From contig CM060900.1 of the NCBI GenBank assembly GCA_030762935.1, positions 286,458,784 through 286,522,783 on the forward strand: a stretch of 64,000 nt of DNA, read 5' to 3'. Numbering within the stretch: position 1 is the stretch's first letter; every line of letters begins with the position of its first letter. The translations under genes were made by a program, and so were the position numbers. The notes under the pieces are model-generated. The model saw only the letters and a list, made by a program, of their open reading frames with translations. It had not been told where the DNA came from and did not search any database. The stretch comes from Hymenopus coronatus. Its lineage: Eukaryota; Arthropoda; Insecta; Mantodea; Hymenopodidae. This document shows, piece after piece, positions 1 through 11,408 of the stretch.

Positions 1-1770
1 GAAAAGGGCAATGGTTTAGGAGCAGGAAATGAATTAATACTGTATGAGAGTAAACATGATGAGGTGGTTAGGACATTTAATTTGTCAGAAGAGGAATTAA
101 TCCCCACACAGCAAGCAATTAATACCTGCAATGGAGATATTATAGGAGGAAATTAAGTTTAAATTATGTTTTGCAGAAAAAAATGGAAAATAGGAAGGTT
201 CCTCAGGGAAAATAAAAACTCGAGGACACGAAGATCATGTAGAAATTGAGAAAATCTGATTGACAGAAGATGACCATGTAATTATCCATAGACACAGTAT
301 TAACTGAAATAGAAGACCAGAGTGTTCAAGAAACTGCAGCAGAAAATAAAAATAAATAAAAGAAAAAGAAAGTGGCATTAAGTGGATAGTTCTACTTGGA
401 AAATCAATCAAAATAAAAATGCCAGGGAAATGGACAAGTTCCATAAAGGAAAAAGAAATGAAAGTGGGCAGTGGAGTTACATTGTATACAGAGAAGGCTG
501 TAAAGTCCATTACAAAAGTTCAGATTATCACTGTTCACAGAAAATGACAGAAAAATCATTTTCAAAGGGTTCTGGAACATGGAGTAGAAGAAGAAACATG
601 CTTATATTGCTAATTAAGAGGGAAAAATGCCAACAGAAAGACAAAGGGATAGAAAAAGACAAGACATTTTTCTACACATTTTCTCAAACTTCAGGGAGTA
701 AAGGTGCGTGTATGTTTTTGCACACTTTTTGACTGGGAGAATGATCGGCTCTGCAGATTGAAGAAGAACTGAGATAAGGAAGCTATGTTATCAGCAGAAA
801 CTGAAGACATCATCCAAAACTATAATGAAGAAGAGACATATAAAATGGGTCTTCTGAGAAATAATCAAATAAAAGAGTCTCTTTTAAAATACTTAGATTC
901 ACTGCATAATATGGAATCATGTTACTGTAGAGAATCTATTAAAAATAAGCACTTGGAACCTATTTGGAAATTCAAATAGCAGTTATACAAAGTTTGTAAA
1001 GATGACTGATGTAGATCGTGAGGGATATTGTATTGAGTATTACCACTTTCCATCAGCATTTTGAAGAGAAAAGAATGGAGCCTCTCTCGTCCCAAGAAGG
1101 AAGAATGTGAGATGTGCATGGCATATTCAACTGGAAACCTTAGTACATAAGAATACCATGTTCATTCTCAAAAGAAAACTGAGGCTGCAGAAGGAAAATA
1201 GAGAACAACAAAGAAACAAAATCCCATGTTTATGCAATGGATCTACAGTTCTGCCCAAGATCAAAAGTTTCAAGTTTATATTTCAAGAACAAGATAGCAG
1301 TGCACAACTTTCCAGTTTGAAACTGAAATAACAAAGATGGATTTTGTTATTTATGGCATGAAGTTGAGAGTGGGGTGACTTCACATGAATTTTCTAGTGC
1401 AATGGAAGATATCATTTCAAGCTAGTCACCACTCTGTTTCTAAAGATAGTGTAAAATTGATTTAGTACAGTGATAGCGGCTGTTATCAAAATAGGAATGT
1501 TATTCTATCTAATGCACTCTTACAGCTATCCACTTCAAGAGGTGTAGTTATAGAATGGAAATATGTCAAGAGAGGAAATACATAAATGCATTCCACCTTA
1601 GAATGAGTCTTGCAAAGGAAGAAGATAAATGTTCCTGTAGATTATGAATATGTATGTCAAAAACTTGAATCTACAATTCTATGTAGTGAAATATTTGAAT
1701 CATATCTTCTTTAAGAACTTTGAAAGAATACTGACATATACTTCAATAATACCAACTAATAAAGTAGGTG
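1..1770 (+). pseudogene. Decayed DDE-like transposon protein, 5' part unclear
   Basis: Reading across many frameshifts and stops gives one continuous protein-like path from about 370 to 1770. Landmarks are RNESGQWSYIVYREGC near 450-500, a short MESCYCRE block near 912-935, HVYAMDLQFCP near 1227-1260, a GFCYLWHEVE block near 1340-1370, and DSGCYQNRNVILSNALLQLS near 1472-1530. I know this order of blocks (AMDLQ, LWHE, SDGC-YQNRN, then a block ending in a KYL-HSFFKNF type motif) from a protein family repeated in many copies in arthropod genomes. It looks like a DDE-type transposase core, but I cannot name the superfamily. The first 370 bases have short open stretches and may be its N-terminal end. 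Nothing here can encode a working protein. It lies upstream of the first MTTP exon, probably inside an intron. Confidence 0.6.
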
Positions 1771-1782
1771 ATCATCTCCTTA

Positions 1783-2290
1783 GTGTGGTGGTAGTGTGAC
1801 TGCTTACCAAGCGGGAGACCTGGGTTCGATCCGCGATACCGTTGTGGGGATTTTCCTCCCACTTGGAGACCTGGCCTGGTGTGCACTCAGCCTTGTAAGG
1901 TCCCTGGGGGTCCAATTGAGGAGCTACTTGATTGAGAAGTAGTGGCTCCAGGTCATGAGGACCGCATTAACCGGCCGGGGGGGGGGGCTCGAGCCACTGA
2001 CCACGTCTCACCCTCCAATGCTGCACCCCATATATGACTTCATATACCCAAGGTCGCAGGTTTAAACCGGCAGAGGAAGATGGATTTTTTCAGGTATAAA
2101 AGTCCTTAGCATGACTTCCTTCGGAAGGGAAGTAAAGCCGTTGGTACCGTGTTGTAGATTTACGGCACGTAAAAGAACCTCAAGCCTGATAGAGAGGCCT
2201 CTGAGCAAAATTAAGTGGTCTTTCACTACCAGTATAGAATGCTACACTGAGAACCACTGCAGTTAAAGACCGTCCATAAATAACACTACA
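1783..2290 (+). repeat. tRNA-derived SINE
   Basis: The head has pol III box A (TAGTGTGGTGGTAG, about 1789) and box B (GGTTCGATCC, about 1823), spaced as in a tRNA but without a full cloverleaf. The body includes a CTTCCTTCGGAAGGGAAG stem near 2117, followed by a GTAAAGCCGT...GCACGTAAAAGAACC block. Blocks of this kind are shared by SINE families in many invertebrates. The 3' end near 2290 is approximate because there is no clear A-tail. A run of G at about 1978-1987 interrupts the body. Its head resembles that of the SINE at 27602-27895 on the other strand. Confidence 0.65.
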
Positions 2291-3523
2291 TTTACATTTA
2301 CATCCATGACGTCTGTAGTGGACCGAGATGGGGTACGCAGCAGCCAGGTGGTAGGCCAAGGTTCCCCGATAGCTGTCGTGCCATGGAGTTAATAAAGTTG
2401 GTGAACTGACAGTAACAGACTTGAGAGCACTGAGGTACTCACCTGATGGCAGAACTCGTCACAAACTGAATGTTTCATAGGACTGGGCCTTGCTGTCCAA
2501 CCACAGCAATAAAACCATTTTTTTTAAATTTGCCTCTACTGTACAAAGATTCAGAAAATATATATATATATAATATATATAAAAAAGTATGCACATCTGC
2601 AGCTTCTCAAAAGAAGCACGCCAAAAGAGTTTCACCATTTTTTACCTTATGACAACAAACCTTAATTATTAGACAAAATGTGGAGGAGAATTTTATTTTC
2701 TATTTTAATGTAGTATTACTCTAGGTATTGTAACTTATTATTTATGAAATTTAATTTAAATTAATGTTAATTATATTTAACATAGCACTGTAATAGTTAT
2801 ATTAGTATAATTAAAAATAGTTCCAGTAAAAAACATAATGTTGTCAACTTGAGTTTATTTATAGATGAATGTGCTAGGGGTTATAGTTATGAGTTACAAC
2901 TCCAATTTAAAAAAGTGCCAATTTCATTTATATTTATCTTAAATTATGATTCATTATACATATAACTACATCTTTTAATTAATAAAAGGCATTTAAAATA
3001 ACTATAAGCTGCTACCCTTACTTCAAACAATACTTTGTAAATCTTTCTTTTATATAAGACGGTGAGATAGAAAAATTGGTAATTCCATTTTTTAAAATTT
3101 TAAATATTTGTTTCTTCAAATAAATTTAAAAGTGATTATATTTCTAGGCTACAAGATAAAGTGTGTAATTTAAATTGAAAATGATTCACATTCCTTTAAA
3201 AATGAGAAATCAAAATGTTTTTCGTCCTTCCTGTAAAATTTATGAGGTCTGCAAATTAGAAATATAAATATCCCTTCAATTCGAGTGATTCTTCACAGGC
3301 ACATTTTAAACACTTAACTCATAAGACACAAAAGCAATAAATGCATCAACATATTCTTTCCAACAGAATGGAAACATACTTAACAGAGAATGCCCAAACA
3401 TATGCTATTAACATATCATGAGGAAAACATGCATTCCAGTCAGTCCTAGGTAAGCAACTGAACTAAATACAATGTACTGAGTCATAAATTTATTTTATAT
3501 ATTTATGTTTTTTCTTTTTACAG
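2291..3523. other. Intronic sequence without recognised genes
   Basis: This AT-rich stretch runs up to the first MTTP exon. About 2291-2470 is less AT-rich and may be the tail of an unrecognised repeat. A short TA microsatellite sits at about 2559-2580. The last bases before 3524 are a pyrimidine-rich tract ending in ttttacag, a good splice acceptor. I see no coding exon in it. Confidence 0.6.
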
Positions 3524-3805
3524 GTAAAACAGTATTTGTTTCAAAGGTTGCAGCAAATTAGCGCATCAGATATGGAATTTAGAACAAAAGTCTTATCAAT
3601 TCTTCAAGAAGAGCAACAAAGATTAAAAAATTACAATGTAATGGCTCAGAGAGGATTATCTACTGCACTTACAAGAACATTTTTCTCCAGCTTGAGTGGC
3701 AATGGTACTTTGATTTCTGTTCAAGAAGTTGCTGGAGGACTTTTGAAAAGAGGCATTGTTGATGTGGCTATTGATACTCAGGATTATTCAAGGAGTATTT
3801 TTACT
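3524..3805 (+). CDS. MTTP: MTTP internal exon (exon a)
   Basis: This exon encodes 94 residues, including LFQRLQQISASDMEFRTKVL and SLSGNGTLISVQEVAGGLLK. It is in frame from the first base after the acceptor ttttacag. By family knowledge, MTTP is an ER-lumen lipid transfer protein that works with protein disulfide isomerase to load triglyceride and phospholipid onto apolipoprotein B or apolipophorin. This exon falls in the C-terminal lipid-binding sheets, after the helical domain. I place the donor at ACT|GTAGGT (ends 3805, phase 0) because the next exon then reads on as SIFT-MGLFTTGL. A second possible donor four bases later (ends 3809) would put the next exon out of frame. The gene identity rests on agreement of four consecutive exons with MTTP, recalled and not searched. 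Confidence 0.88.
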
Positions 3806-5429
3806 GTAGGTATATTATTTCAATGTATTTTTCTTTTCAGTTTGCAAATACACAAGAAATTTAAAGTTTGTTGTAAAATGTCAGTAATTTGCATTCATAA
3901 AAGAAACTAGTTATAGAATTACTCTGTACAACTAAAATAATTTAGTAATCTGCTAAGAAGTATAGATTATAACATTCTTTTGTGAGAAACACCTTCAAAT
4001 TTGCTATAAAATGCTATAATTGTGCTCAGTGTATGCTTGAACAATTAATGTGTCCTGAAATTTTAGTTTCTCAAATCTAATAATAGAAACCATAAACTGA
4101 TTCTGATTGTCTTTCATTTGAACATTATTTGTGTCAGTTTCTAATTTTACCTTCAACAAATGTTGCATATTTCTTAAAGTTTTGTGGCCAGTATTTACAA
4201 TCTCTAGCACTGCTTGATTATCTCCTTCAAGCATCTAATTCTTGTAGCTTTTATTCAGACCATTAGAAAAGCAGAATAACTTATTACAAGGTACTGTCTT
4301 TAATTTTTGTGAAAATCGACCCCTTTGAAATTCACATTCTTCTGAATTTTAAGAGAGATTCTGTGGTACAAACTGGGATTTTACTTCCTCAAAAAGTTAT
4401 GTACTCTTCATTTCCTTGTTTGCTTTGAAAAGGCCAATACTTCTCTTTAGCAAATGTAGACTTAGTTTGCTAATTTCATAGACTAAATAAGTAACCAGGC
4501 CAAGCACAGAATTTTGTGATGCTACCTTTTATTATACAACAGGACCTGGACAAAACTAATGGATGAAGACTGATTGTCATGCATTTGCAAAATATCTCTT
4601 ACCTTTTGAGGCCAGTTGCTCATCTTACTGAATACTATACTTTTGAGTACTCCAGCCATGTGTGAAACCACATTGTCATCACATCCAACCTGAACATATC
4701 AGAAATTCAGGGGCAAACTGCCAGAACAAGATGTCTTAAATGTTGACCATGTTAGAACTAAATACAATGGAGTTCTTAAGTATGATCAGTTCCTTGTTCT
4801 TGACTTTTAATATGACGGACCTCATACATGAAGTTAATATTGGGTACCTATGACCTGTCCATATTCCTATTTACATACCATGCCCGTTATTAATATTCTA
4901 AGTTGAACTTGTAACACCAAAAGTATGTCTTGATACCTTTGGACAGAAAATGGACAAGGTATTTTCTCAATATGGTATGCTCTGTGTCAATTACTTTTAC
5001 ATCTTAGGCAGCTAGTTTCCATAATTTTTCTCTTTCTTTGTATGGCATAGAGGATCCCTGGGAATTCCTTTAGCTCATTAGCCTGCACCTATAGGTTTGA
5101 TGCCAGTAGTTCCATTAATGGTGCTATAGTACCAATAGAGTTGCCAACTCTATGGGGCCTAGCCTCTTTTGCTCCCCCCCTCAAGTAATTGCTATGGGCC
5201 AGGCTCTCTACCAAAATAAGTAGACATTTCAGTAAATTAAATAAACAGTAGTTGCGGTAAGGAAAAGTTGGCAGGGGGGATCCGGTTAGACTAAATTTAT
5301 TGTCAACCATAGGAATTACAAGAATTCATGGTATTGTGAAAGACAGTAAATATAGAACAAAATAAGAATAAATGCGTACACTTAATTAACACATGCAAAT
5401 CACATTCCCTACAAGTAATCATAATTATT
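3806..5429. other. Intron start, with possible decayed minus-strand coding relic
   Basis: This is the first 1.6 kb of the 15.3 kb intron between MTTP exons a and b. Most of it is unassigned. On the minus strand, between about 5280 and 4560, short blocks look protein-like: VGNSIGTIAPLMELLASNL at about 5090-5150, VVSHMAGVLKSIVFSKM at about 4630-4680, and SNWPQKVRDILQMHDNQSS just after it. They lie in different frames separated by stops. I do not recognise the protein, so this is a weak call. Confidence 0.35.
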
Positions 5430-6330
5430 TAAAAGTATTTGCAAATTCTTCAAATGAATAAAAACAATGTAATAACAATTCTTTCACTTTGTGTTTAAAT
5501 GTAGCTTCTGAGGTGGTGAGTTTCAGACTATCAGGTAGCTTGCTATATAATATAATTCCAGAATGTCTTATGCTTTTGCCAAATAAATGACATGTTTATA
5601 ATTATTCTTAATTTATACCTATTTCTTATGTAATAACTATGCTCTTCCCAGTTTACCCAAAAGTATACTAGATGTTTTCTAACAAATGTGACATCTTATA
5701 ATATATATAGGCAAGTAAGATGTAATACATGGAGTGTTCAGAATAAATTGTTGCAGAAATTCCTTGACTTCTTCCCCATTCTTATTCTAATTGCTTGTTT
5801 TTGAATTTTGAAGATTATATTTTCTTTATCACAGTTACTCCAAAATATCATGCTATATTTTAATAAACTGTTGAAATGCGCAAAGTATAGATTCTTGAAA
5901 GTTTTCTAGTTTGCAATATTTTTTATTGATCTAAACCTAAAACAAAACTAACTTAACTTAGATGCCAGTTTCTTAACAGGAATGCTCTATTTCAAAAGTT
6001 CATGAAACCATACACCCAAGAATTTGGTAGTGAGTTTATAGTACACCAATTCATTTTCTAGTTTTAATTGTGGCTTACAAACATTGGTATTTTGAACATG
6101 ACTAAATGAAAGGGCTACAGATATATCCTTATTTGTTATTAACTTATTTTGAACAAACCACTGCTGTGTTTTTTGTTCTAAAATCAATACATCTCTTTCA
6201 ATAGAAGAAGCCAGAAAAGAAGGGTTGCAAGTTTGTGGATGTGGTGAGGAAGCAGTAGTAAACAGGGAAGTTTCATCCAGGAGTGGGGAACATCTTAACT
6301 GGTTGATAATTTCTAGAACCATTCTGTCTC
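5430..6330 (-). pseudogene. LINE reverse transcriptase tail, CR1/Jockey-like
   Basis: Read 6322 to 5987, the longest open piece contains QQWFVQNKLITNKDISVALS and ends in TTKFLGVWFHELLK. This is the segment after the catalytic loop of non-LTR reverse transcriptases (normally a W-ANKL-LN-KT block followed by FLGV). Left of 5987 the reading continues through stops with HSYYIRNRYKL- and EFAKYF-like remains of the LINE C-terminal region. Only the 3' part of the element is present, as usual for 5'-truncated LINE insertions. It resembles the tail of the LINE at 38309-42345 in layout, but I did not align them. It is clearly non-functional. Confidence 0.6.
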
Positions 6331-6460
6331 ATTGAATGCATTACAAAAACACATGTAAGGCTGGTACAGCTAGCCAGTTAAGACAAGTTTAGTTTGGGCT
6401 GCATTTTGACTGATACTCAGTGATTGTTTATTATATGGCAGTGCTTAAGTAGAATGTAAA

Positions 6461-8430
6461 ATGGACAAACTTTTTGTTAAAAGAAAAAGCCCTTATCTTT
6501 CAAAAGATAAGAGCAAACAGCCACTTCAGAGCAACAACTAGAGGCTGCAGAAAGACCAATCTAAGTTCTCAAATCAACAGAAGCAGGTAAGCTTACACCT
6601 CAACCTAAAAGGAAAAAAAGTTGATATAAATAGAAGTGGAATCAAGTAACATAAAATAAATTTCCAACCCCATTGGTTATAGACATGCCTGGCTAGAATT
6701 TGAAAAGGCAGAAGATTCAGTTTTTAGTTGACTGTGTAGATCAGCATTCCATAACAAATGCATGGCCTATCTCTAGTATATTAGAATTGAATTTCATTGA
6801 ACTGGGTTTCCAAAACTGCAAGAAAGCTATTAAAAAATTTAAAACACATGAAAAACCAAAATGTCACCAAGAAACAATCTTAAAATTGGGATCAATGAAG
6901 GCAAATGTGAATGTTATTTGTCAGCTTTCCAATACTAAAAAAATCAAAATAGAAGGGAACAGATTGACTTGGTTAAGGTATTGTCTTCTTTGAAATTTCT
7001 CATCATCCAAGACTCACGATTCATGGGCACACGGATGAGTCAAGCAACCTTGTTAACCTTTTAAAATTATGGCATGAAGATGCCCCAATTTTAAAAAAGA
7101 GGTTGAATGGAGATTTATTTAAATGGTGCTCCCATGAAACTTGCAACAAGATCTTGGAAATTATGAGCTACCATGTAAAACATTCTTTGCTGTATCAGAT
7201 CATTCAGACCAAACAATATGCAATAATGGTGGATGAGACTTTTATATCAAACAATAAGTATTAATTTGCTTTAGGTTAGTCCGAGATGGCATAAAAAGAG
7301 AAGAATTGTTCCTTGCATTATAATACACATCAGATACAAAGTCTGAGACATTATTCTGTATAATCATGGATGTATTTTGCAGATTCAACTTACCGGTCAC
7401 TAATTGGAGAGGTCAGTGTTTCTACAGAGCTCAGAACACGGCAGGAACATTAAACAGCATGCAGACTAGAATAAAGAGGGAGGAACCAACAGCTTTATTC
7501 GTTCATTGTATGGCCCATTCTTTGGGTCTTACTGAGCAAGACTTAATAACGCAAGTTAGCCAATGCTACAGAGTACTGAACTTAGTTCAAGAAATAATCC
7601 ATTTTATCTGAAATTCACTGAAAGGTTGAGTAAATTCAAAAACTTTCAAGTTCTAAATGATTTCTGAACTAAATGGTAGAATTACCAGATTCAGAAAATT
7701 CTCTGCAAAGTTTTCAGCCTTGTAGCTACAGTCGACGCTGGACATCAAGCAAAATCACTTCACTTTCAACAGGCCACACAAAGGATTTCTTTATGACTGC
7801 AACTTCTAACAAATCTCAGATTACAGAATTAATCTTTCTGGGCTGAAGTAAACAGAATGGCAGATAGTCTGTGTTTCTCAGCCCATTCTACCAAGACAAA
7901 GGAGGATTTACTAATAGATAAAGCAGAAAACAGAGTTCTTTTACCATTCCTTGTTTCTGAATACTTCTACTGCCAAACTTTCATTGAAGTTATGATACAT
8001 ATTCATTTATGGTTAATGAAGAACAATTTCTCATTGGTGCAAAAACCAAATTGCAGGAGCTCAGTGAGCACTTCAAAGATGATGATGAAGAAAGGGTAAC
8101 ATTACACCAGGCATGTTTCCAGATATTCTAAAAACAAGGAGTGAAAGTGTTGGCAATGTGTCATCTGATGATGTCCAGAGAAACCCACAATTGAAGACAA
8201 TGCTTCCAGAGCTGTTGAAGTTCATTTGACTGCTACTAATGATCCCTACAACAACTTTTACATCAAAAAGGTCATTTTTGATTCTGAGAAGACCGAATAA
8301 CTACTTGGGGTCAGCAATTACTCAAGAATACCTAAATCATCCTGCAATCCTGAATACTCATCTGGAAGAATCCAACTCTTTAGGCATGGATTCCATAGCT
8401 AATGAGTTCATTTCCAGGACAGAGTTATTT
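6461..8430 (+). pseudogene. Decayed hAT transposase (ZMYM1-like group)
   Basis: An ATG at 6461 opens MDKLFVKRKSPYLSK, a plausible N-terminus. After many stops the path continues with a zinc-finger-region remnant (GFQNCKKAIKKFKTHEKPKC, about 6808-6870), ICFRLVRDGIKREELFLAL (about 7265-7320), IIMDVFCRFNLPVTNWRGQC (about 7357-7420), ALFVHCMAHSLGLTEQD (about 7492-7540), and a C-terminal hAT dimerisation block TTFTSKRSFLILRRPNNYLG (about 8245-8305) where SERSFS-LRR-K-YLRS is typical. The block order matches hAT proteins often labelled zinc finger MYM-type protein 1-like. At least ten disruptions make it a pseudogene. No convincing terminal inverted repeats or 8-bp duplication were found. A run of C follows at 8575-8590. 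Confidence 0.8.
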
Positions 8431-8889
8431 AAATCAACTTTTTTAGTAAAAGTTAATCTGTTTGTAATTTCAAGGAAACAGTATAATAAACAAAAGCATG
8501 AACTAAATCATGCACTGGTGCAATGTGCAATACATTTCATAATAATAGTTAAAATAAATTGCCTCTTTAATTCTCCCCCCCCCCCCCCCCAATATGTTCA
8601 AGTTGGCACACCTGAGTGCCAAAGATGAACACACACACACATGCATGTGACCAACAGTGTTCTCTGTCATTATTAAGGTTATCTGCCCAACTCAGTCTCT
8701 AGATCTGTGGCCAGAATGTTTGAGAATATGGTAGTCACTTAAGATTTTCTTTTTTTGCATAGAATGAACAGAATTTTCTTTCTCCTACATAGAAACCCTA
8801 CTCCTAAGTTGCTGCTGGAATAGGATGTGTGTGGCAAAAAGAGTTGTGGCTCTTGAATTGGTTTCCAGTTCAGAGAGTAAAAGCTTTCA
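8431..8889. other. Interval with poly-C run, no gene
   Basis: This stretch joins the hAT relic to the next LINE. It holds a poly-C run (about 8575-8590), a short CA repeat near 8628-8641, and otherwise unremarkable AT-rich sequence. Part of it may be the 3' non-coding end of the hAT element. I see no gene. Confidence 0.5.
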
Positions 8890-9950
8890 TTTCATTTCAT
8901 TTTATTTCATCCTTTAATGTTTACATTGCTTAAAAGTCTAACATGTCTATTATTTACATTTTTATACTCCTCAATATACTATAAAAGCTCTCTCTGTTTG
9001 GTATTTTTTATAACCTTAATGTTACATTGTTTTATATTTTTAGTTAGCATATTATACATATCTTTCTCTGTGTTTTCTAATGCTCTGTTATTCAAAGTAC
9101 TCCTAAGTGTGGTCCTAAAGTAATCTGTTTTGTTTCTTACATCATGCATGTACCTTACAATTTTTTTATATACACTCCTATTACTTGTATGTATGCATGG
9201 AACAGTTAGAAAATTCAGGTTTTTAAATGTATGTCTACAGCTAGTTATTTCTTTAACATTTGTAATAATTCTAATGACCATCTGTAATCTGAAAATATTT
9301 AACACATCTTTTGCATTTGTATTTCCCCATAATGAAATCTCACGTTTTCTTAGGCAGATAGACAAGAGTATATATATTTTAAGACTACCCCATCCATAAT
9401 TCTTTTATCCTGTCTCATTTCATACATACCTTTGCTTATTTCTTTTAGTTATGTACCCTGTCTGTTGTTTCCAGCTAAGGTATTTATCAACTATAACCCC
9501 TAAAAATTTGTTTGACATGTCTTCAGAATACTAACACCATCTATACCAATTTTCATGATCCTTGAACCCTTTCTAAGCTCAAAGCTTATCCAACATTTTT
9601 ATTTATATTTATAAACAAATCTAATGTTGTGAAATATTGTTTTACTATTTGTAGTTTCATTTACTTTATGTTCAAAATTTTTTCTGAAGATCCTTTAATT
9701 ATAATAGTAATGTCATCAGCAGTCCTACTGCAGTACCACCATATCTCTGTATTAACTCAAAAAGATCATTTATGTAAAGTAAAAATAAAAATGTTCCCAA
9801 TTTTGATCCTTGTGTTACTTTTTGTTGAACAATTCTCACTTTTCCACTGCTCTTTTCCATTTTTTCCCTATATATTTTTATAATGTACTTCAAGCATTTG
9901 CAATCCAGTTTTTAAATATTGTAACAGATGTCTTTATTGACTCAATTAGT

Positions 9951-10341
9951 CACAAATACAGTCTTTGATTCACTGCTGCAAATAATTCACTTGGCATTTG
10001 GGCACATATGGAATTTATGCTCCATGCCATCCATGGCTTGCATACCACTGCACGCTAATACTCAAATCACAAATGACTCAGTACATTCACAACACAACAC
10101 TACAATTCTTCCTCTTTTTATGGCTAGAAAATGATGTGTCAAACTTTCTAGAAACTTGACAGAGACAGGAAGCTGAATCTTGGACAAACATCTTGAATAT
10201 CGAGAAGAATCATGATTTCTTGCATTTCAAAGGTCCTGGTTATGTCATACCATTCTTCAGTGGTGTTTACACATCCCAGTTGCAATAACTCACATATGAG
10301 GTAAACATGAGAAACATTGCATAAGATGGCCCTATCACACT
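9951..10341 (-). repeat. 3' LTR of the deleted Gypsy element
   Basis: This is the left member of the direct repeat pair. It shares long stretches with 11009-11408, such as caaatacagtctttgattca at 9953 and 11011, tactttctagaaacttg-like sequence in the middle, and aaacatgagaaacattgcat near the right end. Differences are scattered, so the insertion is not recent. Edges are uncertain by about 5-10 bases. Confidence 0.8.
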
Positions 10342-10385
10342 GCTCCCTTCTCAGGGCTGCTCCTGACCAGTGCCATCATAGCAGA

Positions 10386-11000
10386 CTAGATGAGATTCAA
10401 ATGTACTGCCAGTTTCTTCCCTTGGGGTAGCCTCTGGATGCAGTAGGCATCATCTATCCTCCTCACCACAAGGTATGGCTCTTGTCTTGGTTGTTGGTCA
10501 TTGAGACAGCATCCCTTGATATGGGTAGGGCAATATAGCCACACCAGATCACCTGCTGGAAACCTCAGCTGTTTGCCTGCCAGTCGTAATGAGTCTTCAT
10601 CCGATCGCTCACTACCTGGATGTTTTGGTGGCCATCTTGTGCATGTCATGAAGTTGGTCTATGAGATTCTCCATGTAGTCCACTGCTGGTGCTGTTCGCC
10701 CCCAGGAGGACTCCCAAACATCAGGTCACATGGTTTTTGGAGCTCTCAGCCAAAGACCAAAATGGCCAGTGTCAACCTGGTGGTGTCAAGGATTGAAGAG
10801 CGGTAGGCCAGGAAGAAAAGTGGCACCCTCATATCACAGTCTCTCTGGTGATTGGCTACAACCTTCCTCAAATGTTCTTCTAGGGTCTTGATGTGCCATT
10901 CAACCATGCCATCTAGCTGTGGGTGAAGAGGTGTTGTGTGTGTCTTGTGCACTTAAAGTCACTACAGTGTTTCTTATGAGGTTGGACTCAAAATTGGAAC
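10386..11000 (-). pseudogene. Gypsy integrase, C-terminal part
   Basis: The minus strand reads KTHTTPLHPQLDGMVEWHIK near 10950-10895, the conserved TTPYHPQ-DG-VER-N segment at the end of the integrase catalytic core. LEEHLRKVVANHQRDCDMRV and FFLAYRSSILDTT follow (about 10890-10790). Further left, AGDLVWLYCPTHIKGC and PYLVVRRIDDAYCIQR (about 10570-10410) are the post-core region, where Gypsy integrases carry a GPY/F-like module. The DNA-binding zinc finger and the first two catalytic acids are absent, and frames change at least once. It resembles the distal integrase of the second Gypsy element (24575-25100), so the two are related families. Confidence 0.85.
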
Positions 11001-11008
11001 CCCATAGT

Positions 11009-11408
11009 GTCAAATACAGTCTTTGATTCACAGCTGCAAATAATTTACTTGACATTTCAGCATGTAGAGAATTTACTGCTCCCACCATCCATGGTGGCTT
11101 GCATACACTGAGCGCTAACACTCCTGTCACTCATGACTAAGTACATTCACAACATAACTCAAACTGCACTGCAATTCTTCCTCCTTTTATAGTTAGAAAA
11201 AGATGTCACATACTTTCTAGAAACTTGTCTAAGAGACTGGAAGCCAAAGGTTGGAGAAACATCTTGAATATTGAGAACAATCATGATGTATAACATTCCA
11301 AAGGTTCCAGTTATGTTGTGCAGTTCTTCTATGTTTACACATCCCAGCTGTGATGATTCACATACAGGCAAACATGAGAAACATTGCATAAGATAGCATT
11401 GTCACAAT
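11009..11408 (-). repeat. 5' LTR of the deleted Gypsy element
   Basis: This is the right member of the direct repeat pair. The minus-strand start is TGTGACAATGCTATC (end at about 11408). The inner edge, near 11009, touches integrase codons instead of a primer-binding site. Edges are uncertain by about 5-10 bases. Confidence 0.78.

Larger units (their letters stand above)
9951..11408 (-). mobile_element. Internally deleted Gypsy LTR retrotransposon
   Basis: Two direct repeats of about 390-400 bp flank a 670-bp interior. The interior keeps only the distal integrase, read on the minus strand. A purine tract (GAGAAGGGAGCAG on the minus strand, about 10342-10354) lies just before the left repeat, so that repeat is the 3' LTR. 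Both LTRs begin TGTGA on the minus strand. No primer-binding site is visible next to the right LTR: the LTR joins straight to the middle of the integrase (SNFESNLI, about 10990-10970). Gag, protease, reverse transcriptase and RNase H are all missing. It sits inside the minus-strand LINE reverse transcriptase. A target duplication could not be settled, because the flanks (aatt and atat) do not match cleanly. Confidence 0.8.

Noticed and set aside
1783..1860. tRNA gene on the + strand
   Set aside because: Boxes A and B are present, but no cloverleaf with paired acceptor stem closes, and a SINE body follows.
6421..8640. Terminal repeats and 8-bp duplication for the hAT relic
   Set aside because: CAGTGCTTAAG at 6439 and a CAGGTGTGCC (inverted) near 8613 look like ends, but the flanking 8-mers do not match.
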